64,000 bases of DNA from Mesodorylaimus sp. YZB2_4 (lineage: Eukaryota > Nematoda > Enoplea > Dorylaimida > Dorylaimidae): assembly GCA_030248295.1 (NCBI GenBank), contig JASANH010000499.1, positions 186,001 to 250,000 on the forward strand. The letters run 5' to 3'. Made by a program: the position numbers and the translations under genes. Of this stretch, positions 33,966 through 43,711 are shown in pieces; position 1 is the first letter of the stretch, and each line of letters begins with the position of its first letter. The notes below the pieces were generated by a model. That model had not been told where the DNA came from. It ran no database searches and worked only from the letters and a program-made list of their open reading frames with translations.

Positions 33966-34952
33966 ATGAACTGTAGCAACTGCACACTATTTACATGGCC
34001 ACCAATCACTTTCAGTACAATATCGGCATCCTTAACCTTGAGCATTTGCATTGTTGGATTTCTCGCAAATATTTTCTTGCTTGTGGTCATAGCAAGTGAC
34101 AAGAAAATCCAAAGCCCGTGTTTCGTTCTGATCGCCGGCTGCGGCATCGGTTCGCTGGTCATGGCTGTAGGCTATTCCCTATCATCGTTAGGTCGCTTAG
34201 GCGTGTGGCCATACACAAATCGGTCCCGGTTGTATTGTCAAAGCATTTCTGGTTTTTTATTGAAGATCCCTACTATCCCATTCAACAGTCAAGCTGCATT
34301 TCTAATCGCAGTCGATCGTTTCTTAGGTGTCCAGTCACCAGTTAAATATCAACTGCTTGGAAAAAAATGTGCTCTGCTTGGATTGTTCGCTTGCACTTTG
34401 TACGGGGTAGCGGAAATTATTTATTTGCAAGCCATCAATCCTGCCTTTGAGACAGTGCCAAAATGTGCGGACCTGACTTCGATCAATGGGCCCACGTTCA
34501 GCGAGGTGTTCTCCATCAGCAACGTGTTCTTTTGTGCTCTTTGCGTGACTGGTTACATCGCCGTGTTGATATGGGTCCGCATCAGTAAGCCAAAATTGAA
34601 TGATCTCGGTGATCATGGCGGTTTCAGTTCAGTTGCCGAGAAACAGTTTCATAGTCTTCAACAAAAGGCCATATTGCCAGCTGCTAAACTCCTGTTCACA
34701 CTCTACTTGCTGCTAGGCATTGTGCCGGAAATCATGTTCGCCATCGCTCACTCAACGGGCACATTTGGCGGCACATCCACGTTGATAGCCGAAATATTGA
34801 AATCATGCAGCACGTTGGTCGAAATCGCGTCGCTCACTTTGCGTAGTCAGCAATTTAGACGATCCGCCCGAGAACTGTTTCGCAGGAATGGATGCGTGCA
34901 TCCCGTTTCGAAAACTAAAGTTGGGATTATACAAAGTGGGAATAAAAACTGA
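33966..34952 (+). CDS. rhodopsin-like 7TM receptor, srsx-like
   Basis: Frame of 328 residues from the Met at 33966; an in-frame Met eight codons upstream (33942) is less likely because MNCSNCTLF gives a usual short extracellular N terminus with an NCT glycosylation site. Helix 1 contains IVGFLANIFLLVVIAS, with the conserved Asn of rhodopsin-like receptors. A Cys precedes helix 3 (RLYCQS), which ends in FLIAVDRFLGVQSPVKY, a DRF form of the DRY motif plus the downstream Pro. Helix 6 reads LPAAKLLFTLYLLLGIVPE, and helix 7 ends with LRSQQFRRSARELF. Layout and motifs resemble the nematode srsx chemoreceptor type; that assignment is inference. Ligand unknown. Belongs to a different branch from the CYxCxWF receptors in this window. 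Confidence 0.83.
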   Translation: MNCSNCTLFTWPPITFSTISASLTLSICIVGFLANIFLLVVIASDKKIQSPCFVLIAGCGIGSLVMAVGYSLSSLGRLGVWPYTNRSRLYCQSISGFLLKIPTIPFNSQAAFLIAVDRFLGVQSPVKYQLLGKKCALLGLFACTLYGVAEIIYLQAINPAFETVPKCADLTSINGPTFSEVFSISNVFFCALCVTGYIAVLIWVRISKPKLNDLGDHGGFSSVAEKQFHSLQQKAILPAAKLLFTLYLLLGIVPEIMFAIAHSTGTFGGTSTLIAEILKSCSTLVEIASLTLRSQQFRRSARELFRRNGCVHPVSKTKVGIIQSGNKN

Positions 34953-35389
34953 CATAACAGTCATGTAGTATAAGGAAATGCGACTTTACGCTCTTTATGC
35001 GAGAACGATTGTGTGATCACTGATTTCTTTATTTCCTGGAGTTTGTGTAATCAGTATTATTTGATTGGCTGTATCCTTTTTATGACCAAAAATCTGGCAT
35101 GCCACACCCCCTTGAATCCTCAGGGAAAAATCAGTTCTCGAATTGCATATCGATCGAGGTTAAATCTGGCTAAGTTTTCTACTACAGTAAGCTGAGACGA
35201 GACCATGCGAGACAGCAGGCTTCCATTCTATCCTCCCCCCCCCCCCCCCCCCCAGGCACAGATAAACTAGTAAATAAACCTTCCGGAACTACATAAAAAA
35301 AAAAACCGCCAAAGAACCCAAGTGGCGTTCCCGTCGTTTTTGGAAACCTATGGTAGCGCACACAATGTTGATTCTCAGGTAGCGACAAC
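34953..35389. other. no gene recognised; poly-C tract
   Basis: Contains a 20-base C run at about 35235-35254 and an A run at 35297-35306. Otherwise spacer. Confidence 0.45.
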
Positions 35390-35700
35390 CTATTGCAAAA
35401 GCGTGAGTGTTTCAAAGTCCTTCTGCTGATTTGAAGTAGGACGTTTGGTCACAATATGGATGGCTTCTTTGATCTTCAGAAGTTTGTCAGAATTTGCACG
35501 ATCGATGATGCGAAAATCATCACAGCCAGCGTCATGTTCCGCTTGAAGCATGTGATCCAAGATAGCCGAATCCGCTGTGGCTCGAACACGTTTCCCCGTT
35601 CGGAAAGAAGTGCTTGTGTGCTCGCCAATTCTCACGCCCAAGTGTCGGATCGTATTTCCAACATACGTTGCATTACGTTGAATTGAATTGAATTGAATTG
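35390..35700 (-). pseudogene. Penelope-like element GIY-YIG endonuclease remnant
   Basis: The minus-strand frame reads ATYVGNTIRHLGVRIGEH, then SAILDHMLQAEHDAGC, FRIIDRANSD and EAIHIVTKRPTSNQQ. This is the order of the C-terminal GIY-YIG endonuclease of Penelope-type retroelements: YVGxTxRxLxxRIxEH with the catalytic Arg, AIxxH, and the EAIxI Glu helix. The CxxC zinc-knuckle side has been replaced by an AATTC/AATTG pentanucleotide repeat (35679-35703), after which similarity stops. The reverse transcriptase part is absent. A 5'-truncated relic. Confidence 0.7.
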
Positions 35701-35819
35701 AATCGAAATTGTTTCGGCTCCATGGCGCACCAAGCAGCTGGTGTCGCGCAACCTTGGAGCAACCGATACACGAGCCTTTCCCCCACGCTAGCAGCACACA
35801 GGCAGATCACTGGCCGCAA

Positions 35820-35945
35820 TATTGCCGCCAGGTGCAGGGCAATCGCCTAAATCTGGGGGAATTGTATACTGTCAGGGCACTTTTTCGGGCAGGACTAGGG
35901 CAATCCGAGATTTCCAGGGCATTTTTAGGGCATCTTTAGATATTG
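35820..35945. repeat. degenerate AGGGCA word run
   Basis: GCAGGGCAATCG, CAGGGCACTTTTT, AGGGCAATCC, CAGGGCATTTTTAGGGCATC follow each other at uneven spacing. A weaker echo continues to about 36200 (CAGGGCAATC, GGGGCATTATTG). Confidence 0.55.
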
Positions 35946-36439
35946 GCACTTTTCCTTAGCTCTCTCAACAATGCCGCTGTTCCAAACGGTGTTTTCAATG
36001 ATGAGAAGCTGGGTGGATCTCGCCGAAGCATTGGAAGTTTTTGGCGCGTTTAAATACTGATATGGCATTCAAGTGCGCCATAATGGCTCGCTAGAATATT
36101 GTTCGGTGTCTGGGAAGCGGTTTTTTTCCAAAGGGCCTTCTTTGCATTTTTGGGACGTTGATTTTCAGGGCAATCTGAACCTGCATCTGGGGCATTATTG
36201 CTTCGCAGACCCGATAACACCTAGCTCGCTCGATTCAAACCCCAGCCTAGTGGCAATGAAGGTGTGCTTGCGCGCGAACGTACTGATTGCTCAGAATTCA
36301 TATAATTATTCAGCGTAAAATGTGGCTTGCTTGAATTTTCTATGATTTCGATTCGCTATGCAGCATGTTTTGAGGAGGTAAAACATCACAGATAATGGTC
36401 TAAGCTGAGGCTAAATTGCACTGGAAAAACCCAGTGCTC

Positions 36440-36545
36440 TCGAACCAAAAAATTGAACCGAACCGAAAGGTTTAGAACCAAAACTGGAAGAACCGAGAAC
36501 CGAACCGATCAGCTAGAACCGAAAGCGAACCGAAACATATAGAGC
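36440..36545. repeat. degenerate GAACCGAA word run
   Basis: GAACC, GAACCGAA, AGAACCGAGAACCG and related words occupy about 100 bases. Spacing is irregular. No coding. Confidence 0.6.
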
Positions 36546-36906
36546 CGATCCGGCCGTGAGATAGCTCTGTGACCTCTTCCGAAAAGTTCAACGGGAAACT
36601 GTGACTGGTTGCTGGTGGCAAGGATCTGATAGGTGTATTCGTAGTTATAGTCATTCAGTGCTAGTGGCAGGCCTGTCTCCTGCTTTGCTGTGCTTAGCGT
36701 TGACACAGTTAACTAAACCGAAACTGATTTTATCAGTCAATTGAATCTTTTTATTGAAGTGTCTTCACCTAAAGTCGGGGAGGCATCAGAGTAGGAGGCC
36801 AGCTCACTCCAACCAGCAACTTGTCAGTACAGTACACAACCTGTGCTAGACCAGTGTATATGACACTGCTTGGAACTCCTGAACATACACGCTATCGTTA
36901 GTACGC

Positions 36907-37065
36907 TCATTCCACGCTCATCGAGCTCTTCTAAGAAGAGGATTCACTCTGATATAAGTTGTCAAAATGATCCGATTTCCGGTCGCTTTAGTTGCACACA
37001 CTTTTTTCTAATCCAGGTAAGTGCAATAAGGCTTTCTGAGAGATTTCATATGAAGAATACTTTAT
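36907..37065 (+). pseudogene. truncated duplicate of the 37455 gene (exon 1 and intron 1)
   Basis: Matches 37400-37552 through the leader (TTCCACGCTCATCRAGCTC), the start region CAAAATGATCCGA, the exon-1 donor GGTAAGTGCAATAAGG and most of intron 1 (GAGAGATTTCA, GAATAC). The ATG at 36967 opens a frame of only 14 codons (MIRFPVALVAHTFF), ended by TAA, and no exon 2 follows. A partial tandem copy of the promoter-proximal part. Confidence 0.7.
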
Positions 37066-37249
37066 TTGAAAACCATCTTGGAAAAATATCAGACATGTAT
37101 GTTGGCTCAGATGCTTGGCAAAATCTTGATTGACGTCCTCATATAACAAGCAGAAGACAGCGAAAAAGCCTTTGGACGTCTTTTATCGAGCCGCTCTGAC
37201 TGCACAAGTTATCAGACCATTTTTTTAAAAAATATGGCATGAATAAAAC

Positions 37250-37340
37250 TTAATCAGCAGGCACGCTAGTGCCTGCTTAGACTAGCCAACCAGACGCCTA
37301 ATCCTAATGGATGATTTTCGCCGGCTAATTCAAATATATG
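37250..37340 (-). repeat. dispersed repeat family R3 with terminal hairpin, copy B
   Basis: Reverse complement of the block at 10447-10545, with the hairpin GCAGGCAC-TAGC-GTGCCTGC and ATCA/TGAT boundary. The loop differs by one base (TAGC versus TACC) while both stems are perfect. Confidence 0.55.
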
Positions 37341-37454
37341 CTGTATAAATAAGATTTTCTTTTCTATAAATTATACGCGCAGCTTTTGATCGCCACCTTT
37401 CATTCCACGCTCATCAAGCTCTTCTAAAAAGAGACCTTATTCTAATTTGTCAAA

Positions 37455-38050
37455 ATGATCCGACTTCTGTTCGCTATAGTTGCACTCAACGTCTTTGCTA
37501 ATCTTGGTAAGTGCAATAAGGCTTACTGAGAGATTTCACATGAACAATACTTTTCTCTGCAGCTCCGTTGGTCGAACAAGCTCCAGCATCTGCTCCCCGA
37601 CCAGACTTGACTTCCCGACCGAAAAATTTAAAACCACCAGCAGGACTCCCTGACTCTGGTGAGCCACGCGACAATGTCCAACCTGGCTCCAGAGCTTTGA
37701 ATCATAAATCGGAAAAGAGTCGTTGACCTGAAAAAGCCAGGTCAAACACAGTGTAATTGCAGCTTTGTTTTTCAGCTCCGCTTGTCGGACAACTTCCAGC
37801 TCCAGCTTCGAGACTCCAGATGGCATCAGCTCCCCGAGCAGAACTGACAAGCCGACCAGCGAGTTCCAAACCGACAGCACAGGGCTACCTGACTATGCAA
37901 AGCCAAGCGGCAAGGCTTGACCTGACTTCTGCGTCTTTTGCCAGTGTGACGGACCTGCATCTGAAAGCCATGCAAGAGGTGATAAAACGGATGAAAAGAA
38001 AACCCATGACAGCACAAAACGACGACAAGCCAGGTACTTCTGGCCAATAA
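37455..38050 (+). CDS. small secreted Pro/Ala-rich protein, three exons
   Basis: Exons 37455-37506, 37563-37658 and 37776-38050 join in frame (all phase 1) through GTAAGT/TGCAG and GTGAGC/TTCAG junctions to give 140 residues. Exon 1 encodes a signal peptide, MIRLLFAIVALNVFANL. Exons 2 and 3 start alike (PLVEQAPASAPRPDLTSRP versus PLVGQLPAPASRL...SAPRAELTSRP), so exon 3 probably arose by duplication of exon 2 and then grew. The rest is polar, with a basic stretch IKRMKRKPM. No known domain; no cysteines in the mature part, so probably disordered. Secreted role unknown. AATAAA overlaps the stop codon (38046-38051), and a second is at 38131. A truncated copy of its 5' end lies 490 bases upstream. 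Confidence 0.75.
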
Positions 38051-38194
38051 AAATCCAAAAGCACGTCTGGGCAGGGTTGAAGATGTAGTCGAAAGCCAAC
38101 TAATGGCAATGACACATAAGAGGAGAAATCAATAAACAAATGAAATGAGTCAAAGAAAATTAGAAGTCAGGTGTTCAGCTGAACAGCGTTGCCA

Positions 38195-38330
38195 GATGCG
38201 GGTAGAATCCGCTAGATCTGGCGGATATTTTGTCCGGCAGCGGGAAAAACAGCCGATTGAGTGTTTTAGCGGAATTTGCAGCTAATTTTGGGGTTTTCAG
38301 CGGATTCTAGCGGATTTTTGCCAATCTATA
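38195..38330. repeat. degenerate AGCGGATT word run, left
   Basis: CCGCTAGATCTGGCGGAT, TTTTAGCGGAATTTGCAG, TTTTCAGCGGATTCTAGCGGATTTTTG. The same words return at 38820-38905 on the other side of a 490-base unrelated stretch. Confidence 0.6.
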
Positions 38331-38819
38331 TTCAAGTAGCCTGTGCGGAAAGGTTTTTTAAACAGCTCGCCCATTTTTCTGCGACATTTGAGACAGTTTT
38401 GTTCGTGCGTTGAGGTCTGAAGGGTCATTGTTGACAAGGGATGGGCTAGGCAACACAATAATTTCGACTATGGGTCTACGATTTTGAATAAAAGACCGTA
38501 TTTGACAAGAAATTCATAGTTGAGTGCTCAGTCGGTGTTACAGTAGGCCCAAACACAGTCGTCCAGCCTTTGGCACGAGTGTGGGTCTCAATGGCAGTTC
38601 CCCTTTCTTCCGTCCCCCTTGTTTGGTATAAATAGAAATTTTCTTTTTTCCCTCCCCCCCTGGCCTTCGAACCCCCCCGGCTAGTACTAACGATCCTTGA
38701 AAAATGTAGTAGATGGTACAGCAATTGAGCGTATGTTAGTAAACGTCTCCTCATATGCCGCTATCTGCTGTATTCCATGCTTTATTAGCTAAAATAGCTT
38801 AGTTCTGCGACAAACTTTT
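38331..38819. other. unrelated stretch between two halves of a word run
   Basis: No gene recognised. Because the AGCGGATT run stops at its left and resumes at its right, this may be an insertion into one longer run. Confidence 0.35.
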
Positions 38820-38905
38820 GGCGAATTTTTTTTGCGGATTTCTTAACATAGGCAGCGGATTTTTAGCGGATTTTCAGGACCCTGGCAGCGAGTTTTAAAT
38901 TTTTC
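38820..38905. repeat. degenerate AGCGGATT word run, right
   Basis: TGCGGATTTCTT, GGCAGCGGATTTTTAGCGGATTTTCAGGA and CTGGCAGCGAG; then ATCTGGCAACGCTGCAG, which is the reverse complement-like partner of CAGCGTTGCCAGATGC at 38183-38198. The two halves therefore sit between inverted ends. Confidence 0.6.
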
Positions 38906-39478
38906 ATCTGGCAACGCTGCAGCTAAATAAAGGGGAAAGGTAGATTACTTTCACAATGGCATTGACAAGCTTGACTTGTGCTCTGAAAAGTAAATGTACG
39001 TGAGTTGCATCATGCGCTCCTCATATAAAGAAAAGATTGATGTGCTAGAATATTGCGTGAAGTCAGGGATAGACGCCAGTAGACTTCCTTGACTTTTGTG
39101 ATGAAAGCTGATATCATATTCTGGCGAGGCTGCAACAAGAGAGCTGAACGACCAAGTTGGAACGAAAAATTAAACATTCAAACGAGTCAAAATGTATTTC
39201 GATTAAGTGTGTACAGACATAGCAACACCTAACCGAAACATAGTGAGCCCGCACAAGGAAACCTGAGCCTGCCAAAGCCCGCCCAAGCACATGCAATCCA
39301 CTTACGCGGACAGCTAGTGATCTCGTACATATTTCTTTAGCCGTGTGGAAAAGAGCACTCGCTGATCGGGACACACGCGGGAATGGGAATCTACGAGTTC
39401 TCCTTTTTGACTTTTCGCCCCAACTCAAAGTCTTGACACAAGAGCGATCAATGTTTTTGGATCGAAGTGCAAAAAGCT
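38906..39478. other. no gene recognised
   Basis: Spacer on the 3' side of tRNA-Asp. A 140-codon minus-strand frame here starts inside the tRNA and is an artefact. Confidence 0.4.
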
Positions 39479-39550
39479 CTCCCGGGCGGGGAATCGAACC
39501 CCGGTCGCCCGCGTGACAGGCGGGAATACTCACCACTATACTACCCGGGA
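39479..39550 (-). tRNA. tRNA-Asp (GTC)
   Basis: The minus strand reads TCCCGGGTAGTATAGTGG through CCCGC-CTGTCAC-GCGGG (anticodon stem and loop, anticodon GTC) to CGGGG-TTCGATT-CCCCG and CCCGGGA, then discriminator G. Acceptor stem TCCCGGG pairs fully with CCCGGGA. 72 bases, no intron, and the core is as in animal tRNA-Asp. It should be a functional gene charged with aspartate. It is the only fully folding tRNA in the window. Confidence 0.96.
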
Positions 39551-39762
39551 TTGCTCCTCGAGTAGAAACGCGGCCCCAAGAACAGGAGCTGAGGAGTTGT
39601 GTTAAAGTTGAGGCGAAACTGTCGACCCGAAAGCTGAGGTTCTCATTGTGAAGTTCACATATTTACCATAGCCATAAGTACGATATAGGGCATCATCTGT
39701 TTGCAATTATTTGAAAATTATCAAGAAGCAACCAAAAATTGCAATGGTTTTCTAGGCTGGTC
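39551..39762. other. short spacer between tRNA-Asp and the nitrobindin-like gene
   Basis: Contains the 5' side of tRNA-Asp and the 3' side of the next minus-strand gene. No further feature seen. Confidence 0.4.
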
Positions 39763-41085
39763 TCACACTTTGGGTGCTTCTTCCTGCGTGCGTCGATAGA
39801 ACTTGACGTAACTCTGCTGCTGATTGATAACAGTTATGGACAGGTTATCACCGATCACCTCGATTTGACGAGTAGACTCCACGTGGGATTGACTCAAACG
39901 AGCGTAGGGCAAGGAGGCATTGTAAGTCGTGACGAATCGTACACCTGACCCCGCTAATTCACCTTCTTGCACGTAAATGATGCCTTAAATGTGCAGGTAT
40001 ATTAGCTGCCACATCACAATAGCATTCTTGTTTAACATACCCGAATTTCCACTGGCCATAAGGCCCACGATAGTCACATTCTTGCCTGGTCTAATGTACA
40101 TGAATCCAAAGTCATACTGCACATCATTCGGATCCAATTTACTGACGGCTTTGGAACTGCAAAGATACTTAAGTTAGTGTTTGTACGTGGAACAAAACAT
40201 ATACTCCACGTCACACTGACGATGAGCGCGAGCAGATGGTACGATCGAAAAAAGGAGAAATCATGATCACCTGTGGGGAAAAAATCTATCATTAGCTCTA
40301 GCTCAACGACTTACGAAAAATTTAAGGAAGGACGATCAAACGCAGGAAGGTCAGTGACCATGAATCGAATCTCCTCGTCGTATCCACCACTCAAGAAATC
40401 AACAGGAAAGTGGTCTGCGGTTGTGCTCTCTCCTTTCCACAGCCCAATGAATGGTTGCAAGGGTTCCAGAATTGGGGCCAGAGGATACGCGACGGCTGAA
40501 AATATTCGACATACATATCTAAGATTGCGAGCCGAAAACTAAGGTGGCATACTCGTCTTGTTATCATAGACGCAGTTATTACAGGTGTGCGGGCAGTGGT
40601 CATCGAAATACTTGGTTTGGTCATCCCATTCGCATCGACCTTCTTCCTTCCAGCGCTCACAACTTTTAAAAACGTCTTGGCATGGTCCTGGAAGATGTCT
40701 ACATTAAATCAGGAAACTCCTAGATTTTTTCAAATCACACTGATACTCATTTTTCACTCAATACCCAGCAATAGCACTCGGAAATACGAAACACAGTTGA
40801 ATAGAACACATAAAGCATCAAAATCCAACGTCACGATCCGAGGTCTCTAAACTGAGTTTTACCACGTTTACAAAACCTTCACTCTGAGTCAGAATCGAAC
40901 CCACACATTTAACCTCATCCTGCACTGGAATTAGTATACTTACTGTGACATTTCGTTCCATACCACCCGTCAGTGCACACACATTTCGTTCCAATACATG
41001 TGCCACCATTGTAGCAAGGATTTTCGCACTGAGCTTGAGAAAAGCCACATTGCAATAAGACCCCAATCACCAGCAAGCCAATCAT
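39763..41085 (-). CDS. secreted EGF-ShKT-nitrobindin-like protein
   Basis: Five exons on the minus strand, all with GT-AG junctions and consistent phases: 41085-40944, 40687-40553, 40495-40315, 40156-40041, 39983-39763; 264 residues. Exon 1: signal peptide MIGLLVIGVLLQCGFSQA, then an EGF-like domain (CENPCYNGGTC, CVCTDGWYGTKC). Exon 2: a ShKT domain, six-Cys pattern from CQDVFKSCERW to CPHTCNNC. Exons 3-5: a THAP4/nitrobindin-like beta barrel with PLAPILEPLQPFIGLWKGE, YDEEIRF, GFMYIRPGKNV and IIYVQEGEL. The usual C-terminal PLTxH-type segment carrying the heme-ligating His reads NQQQSYVKFYRR here, so heme binding is doubtful. Family knowledge: cytosolic nitrobindins bind heme b and react with nitric oxide or peroxynitrite. 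A secreted form joined to two Cys-rich binding modules suggests extracellular lipid, heme or partner binding; that is inference. Confidence 0.85.
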
Positions 41086-41603
41086 GTTGATCGTTATGGC
41101 AATTTCTCTATCCCAACAGCCCTTATACTAGTCTAACGTTTCCGACAGCCTAGAAAATGTGGACTGGCACCACGGGCGCTAGTCCGCGGCCAAATGGCAC
41201 AGCGACACTCTGGCTGCATGGTCTAATTATTCGTATTAGGCGCAGAAAAAAGTTGTAAATTGCATAAATACACAAAGTGAGTCGTTTTCTTTTCCTTTCC
41301 ATCGAGATCCTGATACGTGACCAGTCAACGCTTTAATTCGACATACGCGCACGGCGAACTGGTCCAACGAAAAGTGGGCCGAAGTGCAATTGTGGCGTAA
41401 CAAGGTGTAAGTGGGGGTCTGACGGTGGACCGTAGAAGACATGAGAACTAGTGCAAAAATCCGACGGCCCATGAACAGAAGTTTTTTCTCTCAAATCACC
41501 ATGGTAAGACTTTCTCAAAATACAGTCAAATCAATTCTTTATCAGTGCACACAATACAGAATGCCAGAATTACGATCCCAAGTCACAAATACAGTCTGAC
41601 ATC

Positions 41604-43711
41604 TCAAGAAACGTCTTTTTTCTTCGAATCTAGAGTCATCGTAACTGGACCATCGTTTTCTATGTTTACTTTCATATAGGCGCCAAATTTTCCATCTAAA
41701 TGTTCATGAAAATGGAAAGAGTGCCAGAGCGAAAAAGGATAACAAAAATAGAGATATGATCTCACCCTTGACTAAATCAGGTTTATATTCATTTCTGAGC
41801 AGTTCCAAGAATTGTTGATAAATCTTCGGTGCCACATCGGGCCCCATAGAACAATGGAAATCAGGTTTATTCCCTTTCAAGGTAGCATGGAGAGTAAACT
41901 GAAAATATGCGATGGCTGTGAAGTTATCGTTGGTATTGCGACTGGAAGGAAGAATGTGGAAAGAACATGTCATCGTCAGATGTAAGGGTCTCGCACAGTT
42001 TTGTGTGAATGCAAGGATAGGTAGGAGGCTATGAGCTAACAGTGTTGTTTTCCTGTACTGTCGCCATTGGAGCCCATGGCCCAGCCCCCATGGTATGTCT
42101 AATAGTCAAACCAAACTGCCTTTATGAATTTATAGTAATCATGCTGATCTCAAGTGGATATGGTCCTCAAAAAACTGAGTATTCTTTAAGTGTTATGGAC
42201 AACGACGCATTACTGTAAGTTCTTTGTATTGGAAACTGTCAGCATTACGCTGCTCAAATCATGCAAGCTATATAACAGTTCTTACTGATCAATAGAACAC
42301 GTAATACGCGAGCAAGTTCTAACCTGTACATATAGCAAGCGCACATAGGCCGTGGGAGATGTGAGAGATCAAAGTCTCTGGAACAGAAAATCTGAGCAAA
42401 AATACTCACCGGCGTAGCATTCCTGCAGGATCATTTTTTTTGGGATCAGAACTCGATCGATCCCGACAGGGATTAGGATTTTTGAAGAGTGGTTTTTCGC
42501 CTTTTTCATACACTGTAGATGACCTAGGTATGGATGCACCCAGCCTTAGCAGCCAGCAAATAAAGAGCCAAAAACTCAATTTCCTTAAATAATTCTTAGC
42601 GCAGTATAATTATCATTGTTTTCAAAATCAGGCAAGCAAAAAAACTGAAAACCAATCACCTCACCAATCAGCAATCAATTCCACCCTTTCTCTATATCAG
42701 CAAAACCATCCGCCAAATTTTCTGGCCCATCCCGCCCCTTCTAAAACATCTCCACAACAGTCAGCCCCGATCATTTTGAAAAGGGATCAGGATCAAGTCC
42801 GGGTTCAGGAGGGGAATGGAATCCTGAATGAACGCTACTCCGGCGAACCGCAAACACGGCTGCATCAAACAAAGTGGTCTAATGCCTTATCGCAAGAAAA
42901 AGCGTCGATCTTAGGCGCCCAGGAGTCCTGATTAAATTCGCCCTCGAAGAAAACATGACCGCTTCAGCAGCTTCCGCTGCTTACTGCAGTTAGATGAATG
43001 ATTTATGAAGTGTACTTTAGTCGAACATCCCTCACAGCTGCTCACTGGCTGACACATGACTCATATTTTAAAAAAAATTAACGTTAAAAACTACTTCTCT
43101 GGGAGCAAGATTCCCATCTGAAACCAGCACTCCTGGATCTTCGAAGATACCCTTCATTGTATAATTAGAGCTTACTTTTAAGTGTGCACAAGTGAAAAAC
43201 AATCATAGAACACTTTTTAGTTTTAGAACTTAGTCAGTTCTAAACCGAGCAACAAGACACATACTGTAGAACACCACTCATACGAACCTGACTCACGCAA
43301 AGGATTTCCAGCTTCAACTCCGACACGCTGCAACTCCATCGCTTCTTTTCCCCATTTTCGAATAATCGTAAATTTAACAATTTACGAATTCTGAAAAAAT
43401 GCCATTATGATCAGTTAACATTTCGAGGCCGCCATTTAGCAAAGCAATCAGGCAGCTGCTAATTTACTGAAGAAAGAACGGAAAAACATGTATCTGCCTA
43501 GAAATAGCCCACACTTACGTCCACTCCAAATCTTTTTCGTCGTCATCTCTGGCCAATCCGACCAACACGCACAAACCACGACCGATTGCACCCACTATTT
43601 CACCATCAACTGCAACCAAATTGATCTGTCTTGAACAACAAGCAAAGAATTACCGAAAACGCACAAACCTGACACGCTTGCCGAAGTTACCCTTTGAATT
43701 ACCACTCTCAT
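41604..43711 (-). CDS. DTD1: D-aminoacyl-tRNA deacylase (DTD1 type)
   Basis: Five exons on the minus strand: 43711-43669, 43609-43519, 43390-43288, 41898-41766, 41695-41604. Phases agree at every GT-AG junction and give 153 residues, the usual length of the family. It starts [18 protein letters not shown] and continues [12 protein letters not shown]. The active-site motif is split by an intron (VSQ / [15 protein letters not shown]); this is the SQFTL block and the NKPDFH block with its cis Gly/Pro-type loop region. The end reads [21 protein letters not shown]. Family role: a homodimeric cytosolic enzyme that hydrolyses D-amino acids mischarged on tRNA, and Gly from tRNA-Ala, keeping D-residues out of proteins. 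Intron 3 (1389 bases) holds two GATC-word runs. Shares a 1.46 kb upstream region with divergent PCMT. Confidence 0.93.
42430..42835. repeat. GATC-word runs inside DTD intron 3
   Basis: At about 42430-42490 (GGGATCAGAACTCGATCGATCCCGACAGGG shortened: GGATCA, TCGATCGATCCC, GGGATTAGG) and about 42778-42835 (GGGATCAGGATCAAG, GGAATGGAATCCTG) GATC-containing words cluster. Same style as window start and 61355-61400. Between them nothing is recognised. Confidence 0.45.

Noticed and set aside
39114-39536. 140-codon minus-strand frame
   Set aside because: Begins inside tRNA-Asp and has the compositional look of tRNA translation (GDRGSIPRPG); no domain.
40860-40945. B-box-like GGGTTCGATTC on the minus strand in intron 1 of the nitrobindin-like gene
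   Set aside because: No acceptor or anticodon stem can be formed; treated as chance.
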